NCBI GenBank assembly: GCA_013036095.1
Contig: JAAXCW010000009.1
Span: 21,959 to 85,958 of the forward strand
Length of the DNA: 64,000 nucleotides
Source of the DNA: Vulcanimicrobiota bacterium
GTDB taxonomy: Bacteria; Vulcanimicrobiota; Vulcanimicrobiia; Vulcanimicrobiales; Vulcanimicrobiaceae
Direction of reading: 5' to 3'
A model generated the notes under the pieces. It saw nothing but the letters and a program-made list of their open reading frames with translations, was not told the DNA's origin and ran no database searches. Below, one piece after another: positions 17,908-27,363 of the stretch; the first letter of the stretch is position 1; every line of letters begins with the position of its first letter. The translations under genes were made by a program, and so were the position numbers.

Positions 17908-19390
17908 CGGTTCGGCGATATTTCTGGTGCTGATCCTCGGAGTTGCCGCAATGGGTTTTTTGGCGGCACGATGGGGCCACGCAAACCTTTCCTCGCTCGA
18001 CGAATGGGCGCTGGGAGGAAGGCGCTTCGGCACGGTTGTTACGTGGTTTCTTTTGGGCGGTGACCTGTACACCGCGTACACGTTTATCGCCGTGCCGGCG
18101 TTTGCGTTCGGCTCGGGCGCGATCGCCTTTTTCGCGGTCCCCTACACGACCATTGCTTATCCCTTAGCGTTTCTCGTGATGGCTCGCTTTTGGAGCGTCG
18201 CCAAGGCGCGCGGCTACGTGACGACTGCGGATTTCGTGCACGACCGTTTCGGGAGCCGGCCGCTGGAACTGGCGGTCGCGCTGACCGGCGTCGTCGCTAC
18301 GATGCCGTACATCGCACTGCAACTCATCGGTGTTCAGGTCGTCCTCGAACGGTCCGGGATCGCCCCTACTCACGGGTCGGCCGTAACGATGCTGGTCGTT
18401 GCTTTCGCGCTGCTTGCCGCCTACACGTTTACCAGCGGCTTGCGTGCGCCGGCAATGATCGCGTTCGTGAAAGACACGCTGATCTACGTCACGGTTATTG
18501 CCGCGATTATCATTATCCCCAAGAGCCTGGGCGGCTGGCCTCACGTTTTCAGCGCGGCGCAAGCCGCGCTTGCGGCCAAACCCAAACCGGGCTCAACGAT
18601 ACTTGCGCCATCGCTGTATTTCGCGTATTCGTCGCTGGCGCTGGGTTCGGCGCTCGCCCTCTTCATCTATCCTCACTCGATCACGAGCGTACTGAGCGCG
18701 CGCAGCGCGAACGTGATCCGACGCAACTGCGCCCTGCTTCCGCTCTACAGTATTTTGCTTACCTTGATAGCGCTCTTGGGCTACTGCGCGCTCGCGGCCC
18801 ACATTCGCGTCACCGATCCGAACTTTGCGATTCCCGAGCTGTTCACACGGTTCTTCCCGAATTGGTTCGCGGGGGTCGCGTTCGCGGCAATTGTTATCGG
18901 CGCGCTCGTTCCCGCAGCCATCATGGCAATCGGCGCGGCAAACTTGTTCGCCAGCAACATTCTTCAGACGTTTCACACGCGGTTAGCCCGGCCGTCCGTG
19001 GAAACGCGCACGGCGCGCTTTATTGCGCTGTTTGTGCTTGCGGGCGGTCTGGCGATCGCGCTAACGATCAAGCCGCTCTACGCGATCGAGTTTCAATTAC
19101 TCGGCGGGTCGTGGATCGTGCAGATCTTTCCGGCGGTCGTGCTCGGCCTTTATACGACGTGGTTTCACCGTCACGCTTTGCTGGCGGGCTGGGCTGCCGG
19201 ACTTGCCGCCGCAACCTGGATGGCGCAGACGGCAAACTTCACGACGACGATCTTTCCGCTGCACGCCGGCATCACGCTGCCGGGATATATCGCCTTTTAT
19301 GCACTGCTGGTTAACGTCGCGGTCGCAGCGGCCGCGACGCTGGGCTTGCGCCTATTGAAAAACGAGCTCGGCGCCGCGCGCGTCGGTTAA
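17900..19390 (+). CDS. Sodium:solute symporter (SSS family), copy 1
   Basis: The 496-residue protein has about 13 helices with the SSS layout: ALGGRRFGTVVTWFLLGGD at the start of the core, TTADFVHDRFGSRPLELAVAL, and VPAAIMAIGAANLFASNILQ near residues 335-355. GTG start overlapping the DUF3311 gene. Substrate unknown (monocarboxylate/panthothenate-type relatives are common in this group). Its 3' end overlaps the convergent lipoprotein gene by 39 nt. Confidence 0.9.
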   Translation: MTSGSAIFLVLILGVAAMGFLAARWGHANLSSLDEWALGGRRFGTVVTWFLLGGDLYTAYTFIAVPAFAFGSGAIAFFAVPYTTIAYPLAFLVMARFWSVAKARGYVTTADFVHDRFGSRPLELAVALTGVVATMPYIALQLIGVQVVLERSGIAPTHGSAVTMLVVAFALLAAYTFTSGLRAPAMIAFVKDTLIYVTVIAAIIIIPKSLGGWPHVFSAAQAALAAKPKPGSTILAPSLYFAYSSLALGSALALFIYPHSITSVLSARSANVIRRNCALLPLYSILLTLIALLGYCALAAHIRVTDPNFAIPELFTRFFPNWFAGVAFAAIVIGALVPAAIMAIGAANLFASNILQTFHTRLARPSVETRTARFIALFVLAGGLAIALTIKPLYAIEFQLLGGSWIVQIFPAVVLGLYTTWFHRHALLAGWAAGLAAATWMAQTANFTTTIFPLHAGITLPGYIAFYALLVNVAVAAAATLGLRLLKNELGAARVG

Positions 19391-19774
19391 TCCGAGGCCC
19401 GCACCGCGTGCCACCAGCGCTGCGGTGAATCCCCGGCGGTAGATCGAGGGGACTGCCAGAACGCGCGTTCTGAAAGAAAACTGGCCGAACGCCGACCGGT
19501 GCAGTATGAATGAAAATGACGGCGATCGAAGCTCCACGACCGCGACGTTGCTGGTCGTAGCCACTCTTCCCGACCACCATTCCCCGACGTGAATCACCGA
19601 CGACGAGAATTGCGCGGCGAGGATCCGGGGCGGCGCGTCTTGCCGGATGTAAACCGTGGCGGGCCAGGGCGTGACGGCGCCGATGGTGACATTTCGTGTG
19701 GCGGTTTCAGGGTGCGATGCACACGCCGCCAATAGGGCGAACGCGGGAGCAAGTGCGACCGAGTATGCGCGCAT
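19352..19774 (-). CDS. Putative lipoprotein of unknown function
   Basis: The 140-residue product begins with a lipoprotein-type signal (MRAYSVALAPAFALLAAC, lipobox LAAC with Cys18). The mature part is beta-rich, with IGAVTPWPATVYIRQDAPP and VVELRSPSFSFILHRS; I do not recognise the family. It overlaps the symporter 3' end and, at its own 5' end, the divergent gene start by about 10 nt. Confidence 0.6.
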   Translation of the reverse strand: MRAYSVALAPAFALLAACASHPETATRNVTIGAVTPWPATVYIRQDAPPRILAAQFSSSVIHVGEWWSGRVATTSNVAVVELRSPSFSFILHRSAFGQFSFRTRVLAVPSIYRRGFTAALVARGAGLGLTDARGAELVFQ

Positions 19775-20850
19775 CGAGCTGCGCAGGTTCGAATGATGGC
19801 CTTGCGAACCCTGGACTCTTGAGGCGCTTCGATTGGGCGATGGCCCTCGCGGGTTACTGGACGATCGCCGGTTTATACACCGACGCGGGATGGCACATAC
19901 GCCACGACGTCGACACGTTTTTTACGTGGGCACACGCGCTGCTTTATTCCGGGCTTCTTCTCTTATTATGCCTGATCGGGTCGCGCTACGCCGCTGCACT
20001 GCGCCGCCACGAAACGTTATCCGCGGCGCTAGGCGCGGCATACCGGTGGTCCGGCGTGGGCGTACTGGTATTTTTGCTCGGCGGAATCGCGGACATGATC
20101 AATCACGTATACTTTGGTTTCGAGGCGGGGTTCGATGCGCTGCTCAGCCCGACGCACCAAGTCATCGGCGCAGGCGTGCTGCTCATCATCTCGGGGCCGA
20201 TTCGATCAGCCGTCGCCCAGATGCCGCGGCCGGCGACGCTCGCGCAACAACTCCCCGCGATCGTTTCGGCGGCAGCCATCCTCGAGCTCGTGCATTGGGG
20301 AACGCAAGTGTTTTTTCGCGTTGACGCAGCGCGCTCGCTGGGCGTGATCGTGCCGCACGAAATCGATGCGAACGCGCTGACGCTCATGACCATTCACTTC
20401 TATCAACAAGGCGGTTCGCTGATCGCGGTCATTCTGCAAAGCCTGCTCATGATGGGCACGGCCTTTTACCTCGTGCGCAATTTCCGGCTGCAGCCTGGGG
20501 CGCTGACGTTGCTGTTCGTCCTCGGCAACGGGCTGATCGCGATAACCCATTCTTTGGGGTGGCTCGACGCCGTTTGCGTTTTGACCGCCAGCATAGCAGC
20601 GGGGATCGCCGGCGATGCGTTCCTCTCGCGCGCGCCGCCGTACTTCGGCTCGCGCCGTTGGTTTGCGTCGTTTGCCTTTGTGGTTCCGGTAGTCTACGCC
20701 GCTGCGCTACTGCTTTTTACGATCGCATTCATGGGCGGCACTTGGTGGGATCCGCTCTTTGCGGTGGGAGCCGTTTTCTATGCCGGACTCTTCTCGCTGC
20801 TGCTGAGTTTCGTCGCTTCGGCAATGCCGCCGCGAGCGGACACCGCCTGA
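19765..20850 (+). CDS. Multi-TM protein, propeller-free relative of 13745-15595
   Basis: A membrane protein of about 361 residues with roughly nine helices. It aligns by eye with both membrane parts of the 13745-15595 protein: LRRFDWAMALAG, FFTWAHALLYSG, FLLGGIADMINHVYFGFEAG, ALLSPTHQVIGAGVLL, and C-terminal RLQPGALTLLFVLG. Where the longer protein has its propeller, this one has only a short loop near residues 195-215. I chose the ATG at 19765 because homology begins soon after it; a TTG at 19819 is an alternative. Function unknown. Confidence 0.75.
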   Translation: MRASSCAGSNDGLANPGLLRRFDWAMALAGYWTIAGLYTDAGWHIRHDVDTFFTWAHALLYSGLLLLLCLIGSRYAAALRRHETLSAALGAAYRWSGVGVLVFLLGGIADMINHVYFGFEAGFDALLSPTHQVIGAGVLLIISGPIRSAVAQMPRPATLAQQLPAIVSAAAILELVHWGTQVFFRVDAARSLGVIVPHEIDANALTLMTIHFYQQGGSLIAVILQSLLMMGTAFYLVRNFRLQPGALTLLFVLGNGLIAITHSLGWLDAVCVLTASIAAGIAGDAFLSRAPPYFGSRRWFASFAFVVPVVYAAALLLFTIAFMGGTWWDPLFAVGAVFYAGLFSLLLSFVASAMPPRADTA

Positions 20851-20856
20851 TTTCAG

Positions 20857-22392
20857 GTGGATAAACGATTTGCCACGCTGCTCGGGGTCTTGACCGCTGC
20901 GGCTCACCTCGCAGTCTGCTGGCGCTATGGTTACTACCGCGACGAGCTTTACTTCATCGCATGCGCGAAACGGCTTGCCTGGGGCTATGTCGACATGCCG
21001 CCGCTCACAGCTTTCGTTTCGTGGCTCGCCGCTCCGGCGCATTATGAACTCGCCGCCCTGCGTTTCAGCGTCGCGATCGCAGCCGGCGTCACCGCGTACC
21101 TCGCGTGCGCAATCGCTGCCGAGCTCGGAGGCGGCATGTGGTCGCAGCGCCTCGCCGGAGTAACCGTCGCGCTCACTCCCGCTTATCTCTTCCTCGGCAC
21201 CACGCTCACGACAACGTCGTACGAACCCGTGACCTGGGCGCTGGCAGTCTTTGGCACGATGTGCCTGGTGCGCTCGCGCGATCCGCGCTGGTGGATTGCG
21301 ATCGCCGCGGCGGTTTCGTTTGGGGTTTACGGAAAATATTCGATGTTCTTGCTGGCCGCGGCCACACTGGCCGGCCTGTTGATGACCGCGGAGCGCGCCG
21401 TCTTGCGGTCGCGCGCCTTCGCGGTCGCGGCGATTGCAACGCTGCTCGTTCTTGCGCCGAACCTCGCATGGCAGGCCGCGCACGGTTTTCCAATGCTCGC
21501 AGTATTACGCGGCGACGTGCTCGGCCGGCACCCCTTCAATTCCGGGATGCAGTTCGAGTTCCGGCAGCCGCTCCTAAATGCAGGCGTCTTTTTCATTGAG
21601 CAGTTCCTGTTTGGGAATCCCGTCGCTGCCCCGGTGTGGATCGCGGGAACGATTGCGCTTCTGCTCGGGCCCGATCTGCGGCGGTACCGCTTCATCGCGA
21701 TCGCATTTCTATTACTGTTGGCGGCTGCCGCGATGCTCAACGGCAAGGGTTATTATATTGCCGGAATTTACACCCCGCTCATTTGCGCCGGATGGGCGGC
21801 GATGGAAAGAATTTGGGGCGAGCGCCCCGCATGGCGCGCGACTGCGGCGGGTGCCGTGCTCGGTTCGGCGGCGCTTCTTGCGCCCTTCACTATCCCGGCA
21901 CTATCCGCGCACGGTCTCATTGGTTATTCACGAATGCTCGGCATAACGGGACGCAATGGCCAGTCCGCGCACCTGGTACAACCGCTGTTCGCGGACGAAT
22001 TCGGATGGAAGGGCCTTACGCGCCGCGTTGCGGACATCTACGATCGACTTCCGCCGGAGCAGCGCCGGCGAACCGCCATATTTTCAGATACCTATGCAGG
22101 AGCGGCGGCCATCGAATTCTACGGCGGCCCGTTTGGCCTTCCGCAACCGATCAGTGCGCAGAATCAGTATTACCTTTGGGGGAGTCGCGGTTACAACGGC
22201 AGCTCCGTGCTCGCCATCGGCGCCTCGCAAGCGGATCTGCTGCACACACTTTTCCGGCACGTCGTCTTGGCCGGAACTTTTGAGGATCCGCTGCGCTGGG
22301 CCATCGAAGGCCCCACGCCGATTTTCCTCTGCACGCAGCCAATCGCGCCGCTGAAAGATCTTTGGCCGCGACTGCGGTGGTACGGGGCTTAG
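20857..22392 (+). CDS. GT39-type membrane glycosyltransferase (ArnT/PMT-like)
   Basis: The 511-residue protein has 10-12 helices and the PMT_2 pattern. An acidic DE pair sits in the first loop (YYRDELYFIACAKR, about 26-39), followed by WGYVDMPPLTAF. Helices follow to about residue 360, then a soluble C-terminal domain. Such enzymes transfer sugars from polyprenyl-phosphate donors at the membrane. GTG start, 6 nt after the previous gene. The acceptor is unknown. Its stop shares TTAG with the convergent channel gene. Confidence 0.82.
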   Translation: MDKRFATLLGVLTAAAHLAVCWRYGYYRDELYFIACAKRLAWGYVDMPPLTAFVSWLAAPAHYELAALRFSVAIAAGVTAYLACAIAAELGGGMWSQRLAGVTVALTPAYLFLGTTLTTTSYEPVTWALAVFGTMCLVRSRDPRWWIAIAAAVSFGVYGKYSMFLLAAATLAGLLMTAERAVLRSRAFAVAAIATLLVLAPNLAWQAAHGFPMLAVLRGDVLGRHPFNSGMQFEFRQPLLNAGVFFIEQFLFGNPVAAPVWIAGTIALLLGPDLRRYRFIAIAFLLLLAAAAMLNGKGYYIAGIYTPLICAGWAAMERIWGERPAWRATAAGAVLGSAALLAPFTIPALSAHGLIGYSRMLGITGRNGQSAHLVQPLFADEFGWKGLTRRVADIYDRLPPEQRRRTAIFSDTYAGAAAIEFYGGPFGLPQPISAQNQYYLWGSRGYNGSSVLAIGASQADLLHTLFRHVVLAGTFEDPLRWAIEGPTPIFLCTQPIAPLKDLWPRLRWYGA

Positions 22393-23021
22393 CGCTCCTT
22401 CACCGCTTCCATGATGCGCGGCTCGAGGCGCGCCATGGCCGCAAAGCCCACCGGCACCATGACCGCTGCTACCGCAATGCCGAGAACCGGCACGACGAAT
22501 GCCAGAACGGTCGCGAAGATTTCTCCCGCAAGTGAATACCAAGCATTCGCCGACATTGTGTCCAGCAATAGGCGATCGACGCTAGCCGGAATGAGCCGCC
22601 TTCTGCAATGCGCCCAATTGAGGACGTACAAGAAACAGATGACCGCGACGTTGAGCGTGAACGTCGCCACGGCCCATGACGAATTGTGATACGCGCCCAT
22701 TGCTGCAGCGGTGAACGGTACCAGCGAGACAAGGAGCAGCGGCGAGAGGTTGAGCATGACGTGCGTAAAGTCCGTGCCCGTCACTAAGGTTGCGTAATAA
22801 TGGTGGCAGACCCAGAGCAACGCAACCGTAGAGAACGCGATCGCATAGATGGCAATCTTGGGAAGCATGTCGCGCAGGTGCGCGGGAACTTCAAATGTCC
22901 TCAAGCCGCCGGGTAACTTCAAATCCAAGACGAGCAGGGTCAGCGCGATCGCGTACACCGCATCGACCAGCGTATCCAAACGAGCTTTGTCGAGGCTTCC
23001 GCCCGTAAATTTAGATCTCAT
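22389..23021 (-). CDS. TMEM175/DUF1211-like membrane protein
   Basis: The product of about 210 residues begins with the DUF1211 helix pattern RLDTLVDAVYAIALTLLVLD. It matches TMEM175-type potassium channels except that the usual F-S-D pore-lining motif reads L-V-D. Five further helices follow, including ALLWVCHHYYATLV. The ATG at 23021 lies 4 nt after the methyltransferase stop; an earlier in-frame start at 23060 was not used. Channel activity is inferred from family only and the changed motif makes it uncertain. Confidence 0.75.
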   Translation of the reverse strand: MRSKFTGGSLDKARLDTLVDAVYAIALTLLVLDLKLPGGLRTFEVPAHLRDMLPKIAIYAIAFSTVALLWVCHHYYATLVTGTDFTHVMLNLSPLLLVSLVPFTAAAMGAYHNSSWAVATFTLNVAVICFLYVLNWAHCRRRLIPASVDRLLLDTMSANAWYSLAGEIFATVLAFVVPVLGIAVAAVMVPVGFAAMARLEPRIMEAVKER

Positions 23022-23025
23022 ACGG

Positions 23026-23682
23026 TCAGCGCTTGCGTACGATTGAGAGCCCGTCGCCAATCGTCAATAAGCTCGTGTCCACCCGCTCGTCCAGGCCAAT
23101 TTTTTCGTTGAGCTTTCGCAGGGCAACGGTATCCGGATCCGTTTCCGCGGAATTGGCGACGTCGCCGCCCCACAAAACGTTATCGATCGCGATTAATCCA
23201 CCGCGCCGCAGCAGCCGCAACACCAACTCGTAATATGCATCGTAATTCGTCTTATCGGCGTCGATGTAAGCGAAATCGTAGTCACCTTGTTGTGCGAGCA
23301 ATGCATTCAGCGTTTCCTCGCCGGGCGCCAGCCGGAGGTCGATCTTGTTCGCCACGCCGGCGCGTTGCCAGAACTCCTTGGCGATCGCGGTATACTCCTC
23401 GTTCACGTCGCACGCCACTATCGTTCCGTCAGCGGGAATCGCGAGGGCAACCGCGAGCGCGCTCGCACCGGTATAGACTCCCACTTCTATGCAACGGCGC
23501 GCCCCGATCGCCCGGACCAGCAATTGCATGAACTGCAGCTGGTCGGGGCCGGTCTGCATGCGCGCTTGGGGCATCGCCGCCGTGCGTTCGCGCAGCGCCC
23601 GCTGAACCAGTGTCTCCCGAAGCGTCGTCTTCAGGATATAGTCGTAAATCGTATCCGGAACGAGAAACGATTTCGAGTTCAT
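23026..23682 (-). CDS. O-methyltransferase, SAM-dependent class I
   Basis: The 218-residue protein resembles the caffeoyl-CoA O-methyltransferase family (PF01596). It has an N-terminal helix, the SAM motif RCIEVGVYTGASALAVAL (about 63-80), VACDVNEEY with the ribose-binding Asp, the metal-binding DADKTNYDAYY (141-151) and AIDNVLWGGDVA. The ATG at 23682 overlaps the stop of the FAD enzyme (ATGA), so the two are probably made together. Substrate unknown. Confidence 0.9.
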   Translation of the reverse strand: MNSKSFLVPDTIYDYILKTTLRETLVQRALRERTAAMPQARMQTGPDQLQFMQLLVRAIGARRCIEVGVYTGASALAVALAIPADGTIVACDVNEEYTAIAKEFWQRAGVANKIDLRLAPGEETLNALLAQQGDYDFAYIDADKTNYDAYYELVLRLLRRGGLIAIDNVLWGGDVANSAETDPDTVALRKLNEKIGLDERVDTSLLTIGDGLSIVRKR

Positions 23683-25262
23683 GTTTTCAGCATCTCCCTG
23701 GCGGCATTCAGACCCGCGGCGCCCATTACCCCGCCGCCGGGGTGAGCGGCAGAACCGCACAAAAATAAACCTTGGACCGGCATCCGGTATCCGGCGTAGC
23801 CGGGTGCTGGGCGGAACATGAAGAGATGATCGAGCGTCATCGCGCCTTGAAAAATATTTCCGCCGGTCAGCCCGAAGATATTTTCGAGGTCGGGCGGCGT
23901 GAGTACTTCGCGATCGACGACGCTGTTCTTGAAACCGGGCGCATACCGCTCGACGACGTCGAAACAGCTGTCGGCAAACGCGTCTTTCGTCGCAGAGGTC
24001 CACGGCGCGCCCTTCGGCGCGTAAGGCGCGTACTGAACGAACATCGACATCAAGTGCTTCCCGGGTGGCGCAACGGTGTCGTCCACCGCGGAGGGTATCG
24101 TGCACTCGACGACCGGTTCGCGCGAAGGCCTTCCGTACTTCGCGTCATCGTAGGCGCGCTCGATGAAGTCCTGGTCGGGACATAGATGCACGGTTCCCCG
24201 ATGCTGCGGACCGCTTTTCGTGCCGGGGAGCGCCGTAAAGTTCGGCAATTGTTCGAGCGCAACGTTGATCTTCGCCGACGCGCTGTTATAACTGATTCTG
24301 TCGATGGCGTTCAAAAATTCGGGCGGCAACAGTTCGCGCCCGAGCAACTTATTGAAGGTAACGTTGCAGTCGGCGTTGCTTGCAACCGTTCGCGCGGCAT
24401 ACTCATCCCCGCTGGAAAGGGCGACGCCGCGCACGGCCCCGTCAGTGACCAGAATTCGGACGACCTCGGCTTCGGTTCTGATCTCGACGCCGAGATCGAT
24501 CGCCGCTCTCGCCAGCGCTTGAGTCAGACCGCCCATCCCGCCGCGCACGTAAGCCCAGACTCCGCGCTTACCGTTCGTTTCGCCCATGACGTGGTGAAAG
24601 AGCACATACGCGGTGCCCGGCATCGAGGGCGGCGCGAACGCACCGATGATCGCATCCGTGGCCAGCGTCGCCTTCAGCTCCTCCGACTCAAACCAGCGAT
24701 CCAAGATCGGGCGCGCCGCGCCGGTTAGGATCTCGGCAGCCTCACCCATTTGGGGCCCGAGCTTTTGCATGCCGCGTCCGAGCTTCGCGATTCCTATCAG
24801 ATCGTAGACGGAGGGACGGGCAACGTTTGGCGGTTTTTGCAGAAGCGTCGGTTCTATGACGGCCGCGACGCGCTCGAGCATCCGTTCGTACTCCGGATAA
24901 CGCTCCGCGTCTTTGCGGCTGAACTTTCCAATCTCGCTGAGTTCGCTCTGCTTATCGGAGCCGAGAATCAAATACCGGCCGTCGAGAAAAGGCGAAAACG
25001 AAGCCGGGCTGCGTTCGAGCAACTCGAAACCATAGTCTCGGAGGCGCAAATCGCGAATGATCTCCGGGCGGAAAAGACTGTTCACGTAGGCGGCGGTCGA
25101 AACTTTGTAACCGGGAAACGTCCGCTCTTCGGTGACACACGCCCCGCCCACCACATACCGGCGTTCGAGCACGAGGACCTTGCGTTTGGCGCGCGCCAGG
25201 TAACACGCGGTGACCAGGCCATTGTGCCCAGCGCCGACGATGATCGCGTCATAGGTTTTCAC
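23679..25262 (-). CDS. FAD-dependent oxidoreductase, phytoene-desaturase-like (PYROXD2 type)
   Basis: The 527-residue protein starts with a Rossmann FAD site (IIVGAGHNGLVTACYLA, then VLVLERR, about 8-36) and GGACVTEE. The C-terminal motif is VQGLFLCGSAAHPGGGVMGAAG (about 497-518). This pattern is that of phytoene dehydrogenase-related oxidoreductases. No carotenoid synthase is nearby, so a carotenoid role is not supported. It forms an operon with the O-methyltransferase. Confidence 0.88.
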   Translation of the reverse strand: MKTYDAIIVGAGHNGLVTACYLARAKRKVLVLERRYVVGGACVTEERTFPGYKVSTAAYVNSLFRPEIIRDLRLRDYGFELLERSPASFSPFLDGRYLILGSDKQSELSEIGKFSRKDAERYPEYERMLERVAAVIEPTLLQKPPNVARPSVYDLIGIAKLGRGMQKLGPQMGEAAEILTGAARPILDRWFESEELKATLATDAIIGAFAPPSMPGTAYVLFHHVMGETNGKRGVWAYVRGGMGGLTQALARAAIDLGVEIRTEAEVVRILVTDGAVRGVALSSGDEYAARTVASNADCNVTFNKLLGRELLPPEFLNAIDRISYNSASAKINVALEQLPNFTALPGTKSGPQHRGTVHLCPDQDFIERAYDDAKYGRPSREPVVECTIPSAVDDTVAPPGKHLMSMFVQYAPYAPKGAPWTSATKDAFADSCFDVVERYAPGFKNSVVDREVLTPPDLENIFGLTGGNIFQGAMTLDHLFMFRPAPGYAGYRMPVQGLFLCGSAAHPGGGVMGAAGLNAAREMLKT

Positions 25263-25291
25263 AGGCCGCTTATACTACTAGTAACTCCGAG

Positions 25292-25489
25292 ATGACACCC
25301 GCTGCGCGCTTTGCGCAAGTCGCTCTTGCGGCAATTCCGCCGATCATGCTCACGTTGGCGATTCCCTTCGTCAATCGGGAAGAGCCGCGCATTTTCGGCT
25401 TTCCGTTCTTGCTCGCGTGGATGGTCTTTTGGGTTGCGGTGACGCCGCTCTTTTTGCTTGCCGCCAACCGCTTGGGGCGCGTACGTTGA
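25292..25489 (+). CDS. DUF3311 small membrane protein, second copy
   Basis: The 65-residue, two-helix protein has PPIMLTLAIPFVNREEPRI and GFPFLLAWMVFWV, the same pattern as the protein at 17713-17907. Its TGA overlaps the TTG start of the following SSS symporter, repeating the DUF3311-SSS arrangement. Confidence 0.82.
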   Translation: MTPAARFAQVALAAIPPIMLTLAIPFVNREEPRIFGFPFLLAWMVFWVAVTPLFLLAANRLGRVR

Positions 25490-26925
25490 GGCCGGAAACT
25501 CAAGCTCTCACGATTATCGCCGCCGTTATCCTTGCAACGGTCGCTTTTGCGTTATTCAGCGTGCGGCGGTTGAAGATGGACCCGCACGAGTTCATGGTCG
25601 GAAGCCGCTCGTTTGGAACGCTCTTGCTGTGGATTCTGCTCGCCGGTGAAATCTATACAAGCTTTACCTTCCTCGGAGCCGCCGGATGGGCTTACGGGAA
25701 GGGTGCCGCGACATTTTACATCCTCGCCTACGGAACGGTCGCCTATTGCATCGGCTTCTTCCTACTGCCGCCCATTTGGCGGCTCGGCAAAGAACACGGT
25801 TTACTGACGCTGCCCGACCTGTTCATCCATCGCTATGGAAGCAAGGCGCTCGGAATAGCGGTCGCCTTGCTGCAATTTTTTCTCGTCGTGCCGTACGTCA
25901 CGTTACAGCTCACCGGGCTGCAGATCTTGCTGACGATTGCCGGATATGGGCAATACAACGCGACCGCCGCGGTCAGTATCGCCTTCGTTCTGATGGCGCT
26001 CTTTGTTTTCACGGCGGGCCTGCGGGGCACGGCGTGGGCAAGCGTCGTAAAAGATTCGCTTGTCTTGGGAGCTGTACTATTTGCGGGTATTGCCATTCCC
26101 ATCCGGTTTTTCGGATCACCGCTCGGCATGATCAATCACGTGCTGCAGATTCATCCGCATTGGATGACCCTGCCACCTCCCGGTGCAACCAACGCGGCAT
26201 ACACCGTACCGTGGTTCGTCACGACGATTTTACTTTCGGGTGTCGGGTTCTTCATGGGACCTGCCAATGCGCCGGCCATCTATTCCGCCAAAAATGCGGA
26301 GACGTTACGGCGCAACATGATCTTCATGCCGCTCTATCAATTGATCTTGCTGTTCGTTTTCTTTGCCGGTTTCACGGCGCTGGCGATCGCGCCGGGTCTA
26401 AAAGGTCCCGCCGCCGATCAATCGTTCATGCTGCTGATGCAGCGCTACTATTCGCCGGCCGCGCTCGGCATCGTAGCCGCCGCCGGCTGTCTTGCAGCGT
26501 TGTTGCCGGCTTCGACGTTCCTCCTTGGGGCGGCAAGCGTCTTTTCTAAGAATGTGCTCGGCGACTTGTTCAACTCTGCGACAGGCGACCGCGAGCGCAC
26601 GATGGCTACACGCGTCCTGGTGCTGGTCGTAGCGTTCCTTGCGCTGACGCTTTGGATCTTCTTTAAAACCTCGCTGGTAGATTTGCTGCTCTTCTATTAC
26701 GTGGGCGTGACGCAGCTGGCCCCGGGCGTAATTTTTGCGCTCGTGTGGCCACGGGTAGGGGCGGCGGCGGTAGCCGCAGGACTGATTGCCGGCGAATGTC
26801 TTGGGTATTTTTTCGTGCACTATGCGGTTACCCCAGGCGGAATCAACGGGGGCTTCTGCGCGCTCTTGATCAACGCAGCGATCTGCACACTGATAACGGT
26901 CGCGACAAAGAAAAAACCCGTTTAG
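25486..26925 (+). CDS. Sodium:solute symporter (SSS family), copy 2
   Basis: The product of about 479 residues has 13 helices. The core starts FMVGSRSFGTLLLWILLAGE, with LTLPDLFIHRYGSKALGIAVAL and ALLPASTFLLGAASVFSKNV. The TTG at 25486 was chosen because it overlaps the DUF3311 stop (TTGA) and gives the family N-terminus; the frame is open upstream over DUF3311. It is a diverged paralogue of 17900-19390. Substrate unknown. Confidence 0.88.
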   Translation: MRPETQALTIIAAVILATVAFALFSVRRLKMDPHEFMVGSRSFGTLLLWILLAGEIYTSFTFLGAAGWAYGKGAATFYILAYGTVAYCIGFFLLPPIWRLGKEHGLLTLPDLFIHRYGSKALGIAVALLQFFLVVPYVTLQLTGLQILLTIAGYGQYNATAAVSIAFVLMALFVFTAGLRGTAWASVVKDSLVLGAVLFAGIAIPIRFFGSPLGMINHVLQIHPHWMTLPPPGATNAAYTVPWFVTTILLSGVGFFMGPANAPAIYSAKNAETLRRNMIFMPLYQLILLFVFFAGFTALAIAPGLKGPAADQSFMLLMQRYYSPAALGIVAAAGCLAALLPASTFLLGAASVFSKNVLGDLFNSATGDRERTMATRVLVLVVAFLALTLWIFFKTSLVDLLLFYYVGVTQLAPGVIFALVWPRVGAAAVAAGLIAGECLGYFFVHYAVTPGGINGGFCALLINAAICTLITVATKKKPV

Positions 26926-27233
26926 CGGTAGTTCGGACGCGTTGCGAAGCAATCGCGGCAATACACCGGTTTGTCGCCGCGTGGCTGGAAAGGCACCTCC
27001 GCCACGCCGCCGCATTGGCTGCACGTAGCTTGGAACATTTCTCGGTTACGCTGGCCGCCGCCGCCCGTCGGCCCGCCGCTTTGCGAGCGCATCTGTTTGC
27101 GCGCCTGACGGCAATCCGGACAACGGTTGGGCTTATTTTGAAAACCTTTGCTGGCGTAGAACTGCTGTTCCCCGGCCGTGAACGCAAACTGACGTCCACA
27201 GTCTACACAGTTCAACATCTCATCGACGTACAC
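26922..27233 (-). CDS. Small zinc-ribbon protein (two double-CxxC units)
   Basis: The 103-residue protein has two zinc-ribbon halves: CVDCG and CPDC in residues 8-42, then CSQCG and CRDC in residues 70-95, joined by a Gly/Arg-rich linker. The first half resembles the 'probable zinc-ribbon' family and the second the CxxC-x17-CxxC family. The GTG start at 27233 has an AAGGAG Shine-Dalgarno 8 nt upstream. It probably binds nucleic acid or protein; function unknown. Confidence 0.8.
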   Translation of the reverse strand: MYVDEMLNCVDCGRQFAFTAGEQQFYASKGFQNKPNRCPDCRQARKQMRSQSGGPTGGGGQRNREMFQATCSQCGGVAEVPFQPRGDKPVYCRDCFATRPNYR

Positions 27234-27363
27234 TAAACGGGCTCCTTACTGACGTGGGTTCCGGGAAATCCTACCACGCGATTTGCGGAAAAGGAAGGCC
27301 CCTCTGCGCCGGCCGCGGCGCCCTTATGGGGTCAGGCGCACCCCGAGGGCGAACCAGTTTTTC

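Noticed and set aside
23683..24105. Long N-terminal extension of the O-methyltransferase
   Set aside because: It lies antiparallel to nothing but fully inside the FAD-oxidoreductase gene in another frame, and the family start is at 23682.
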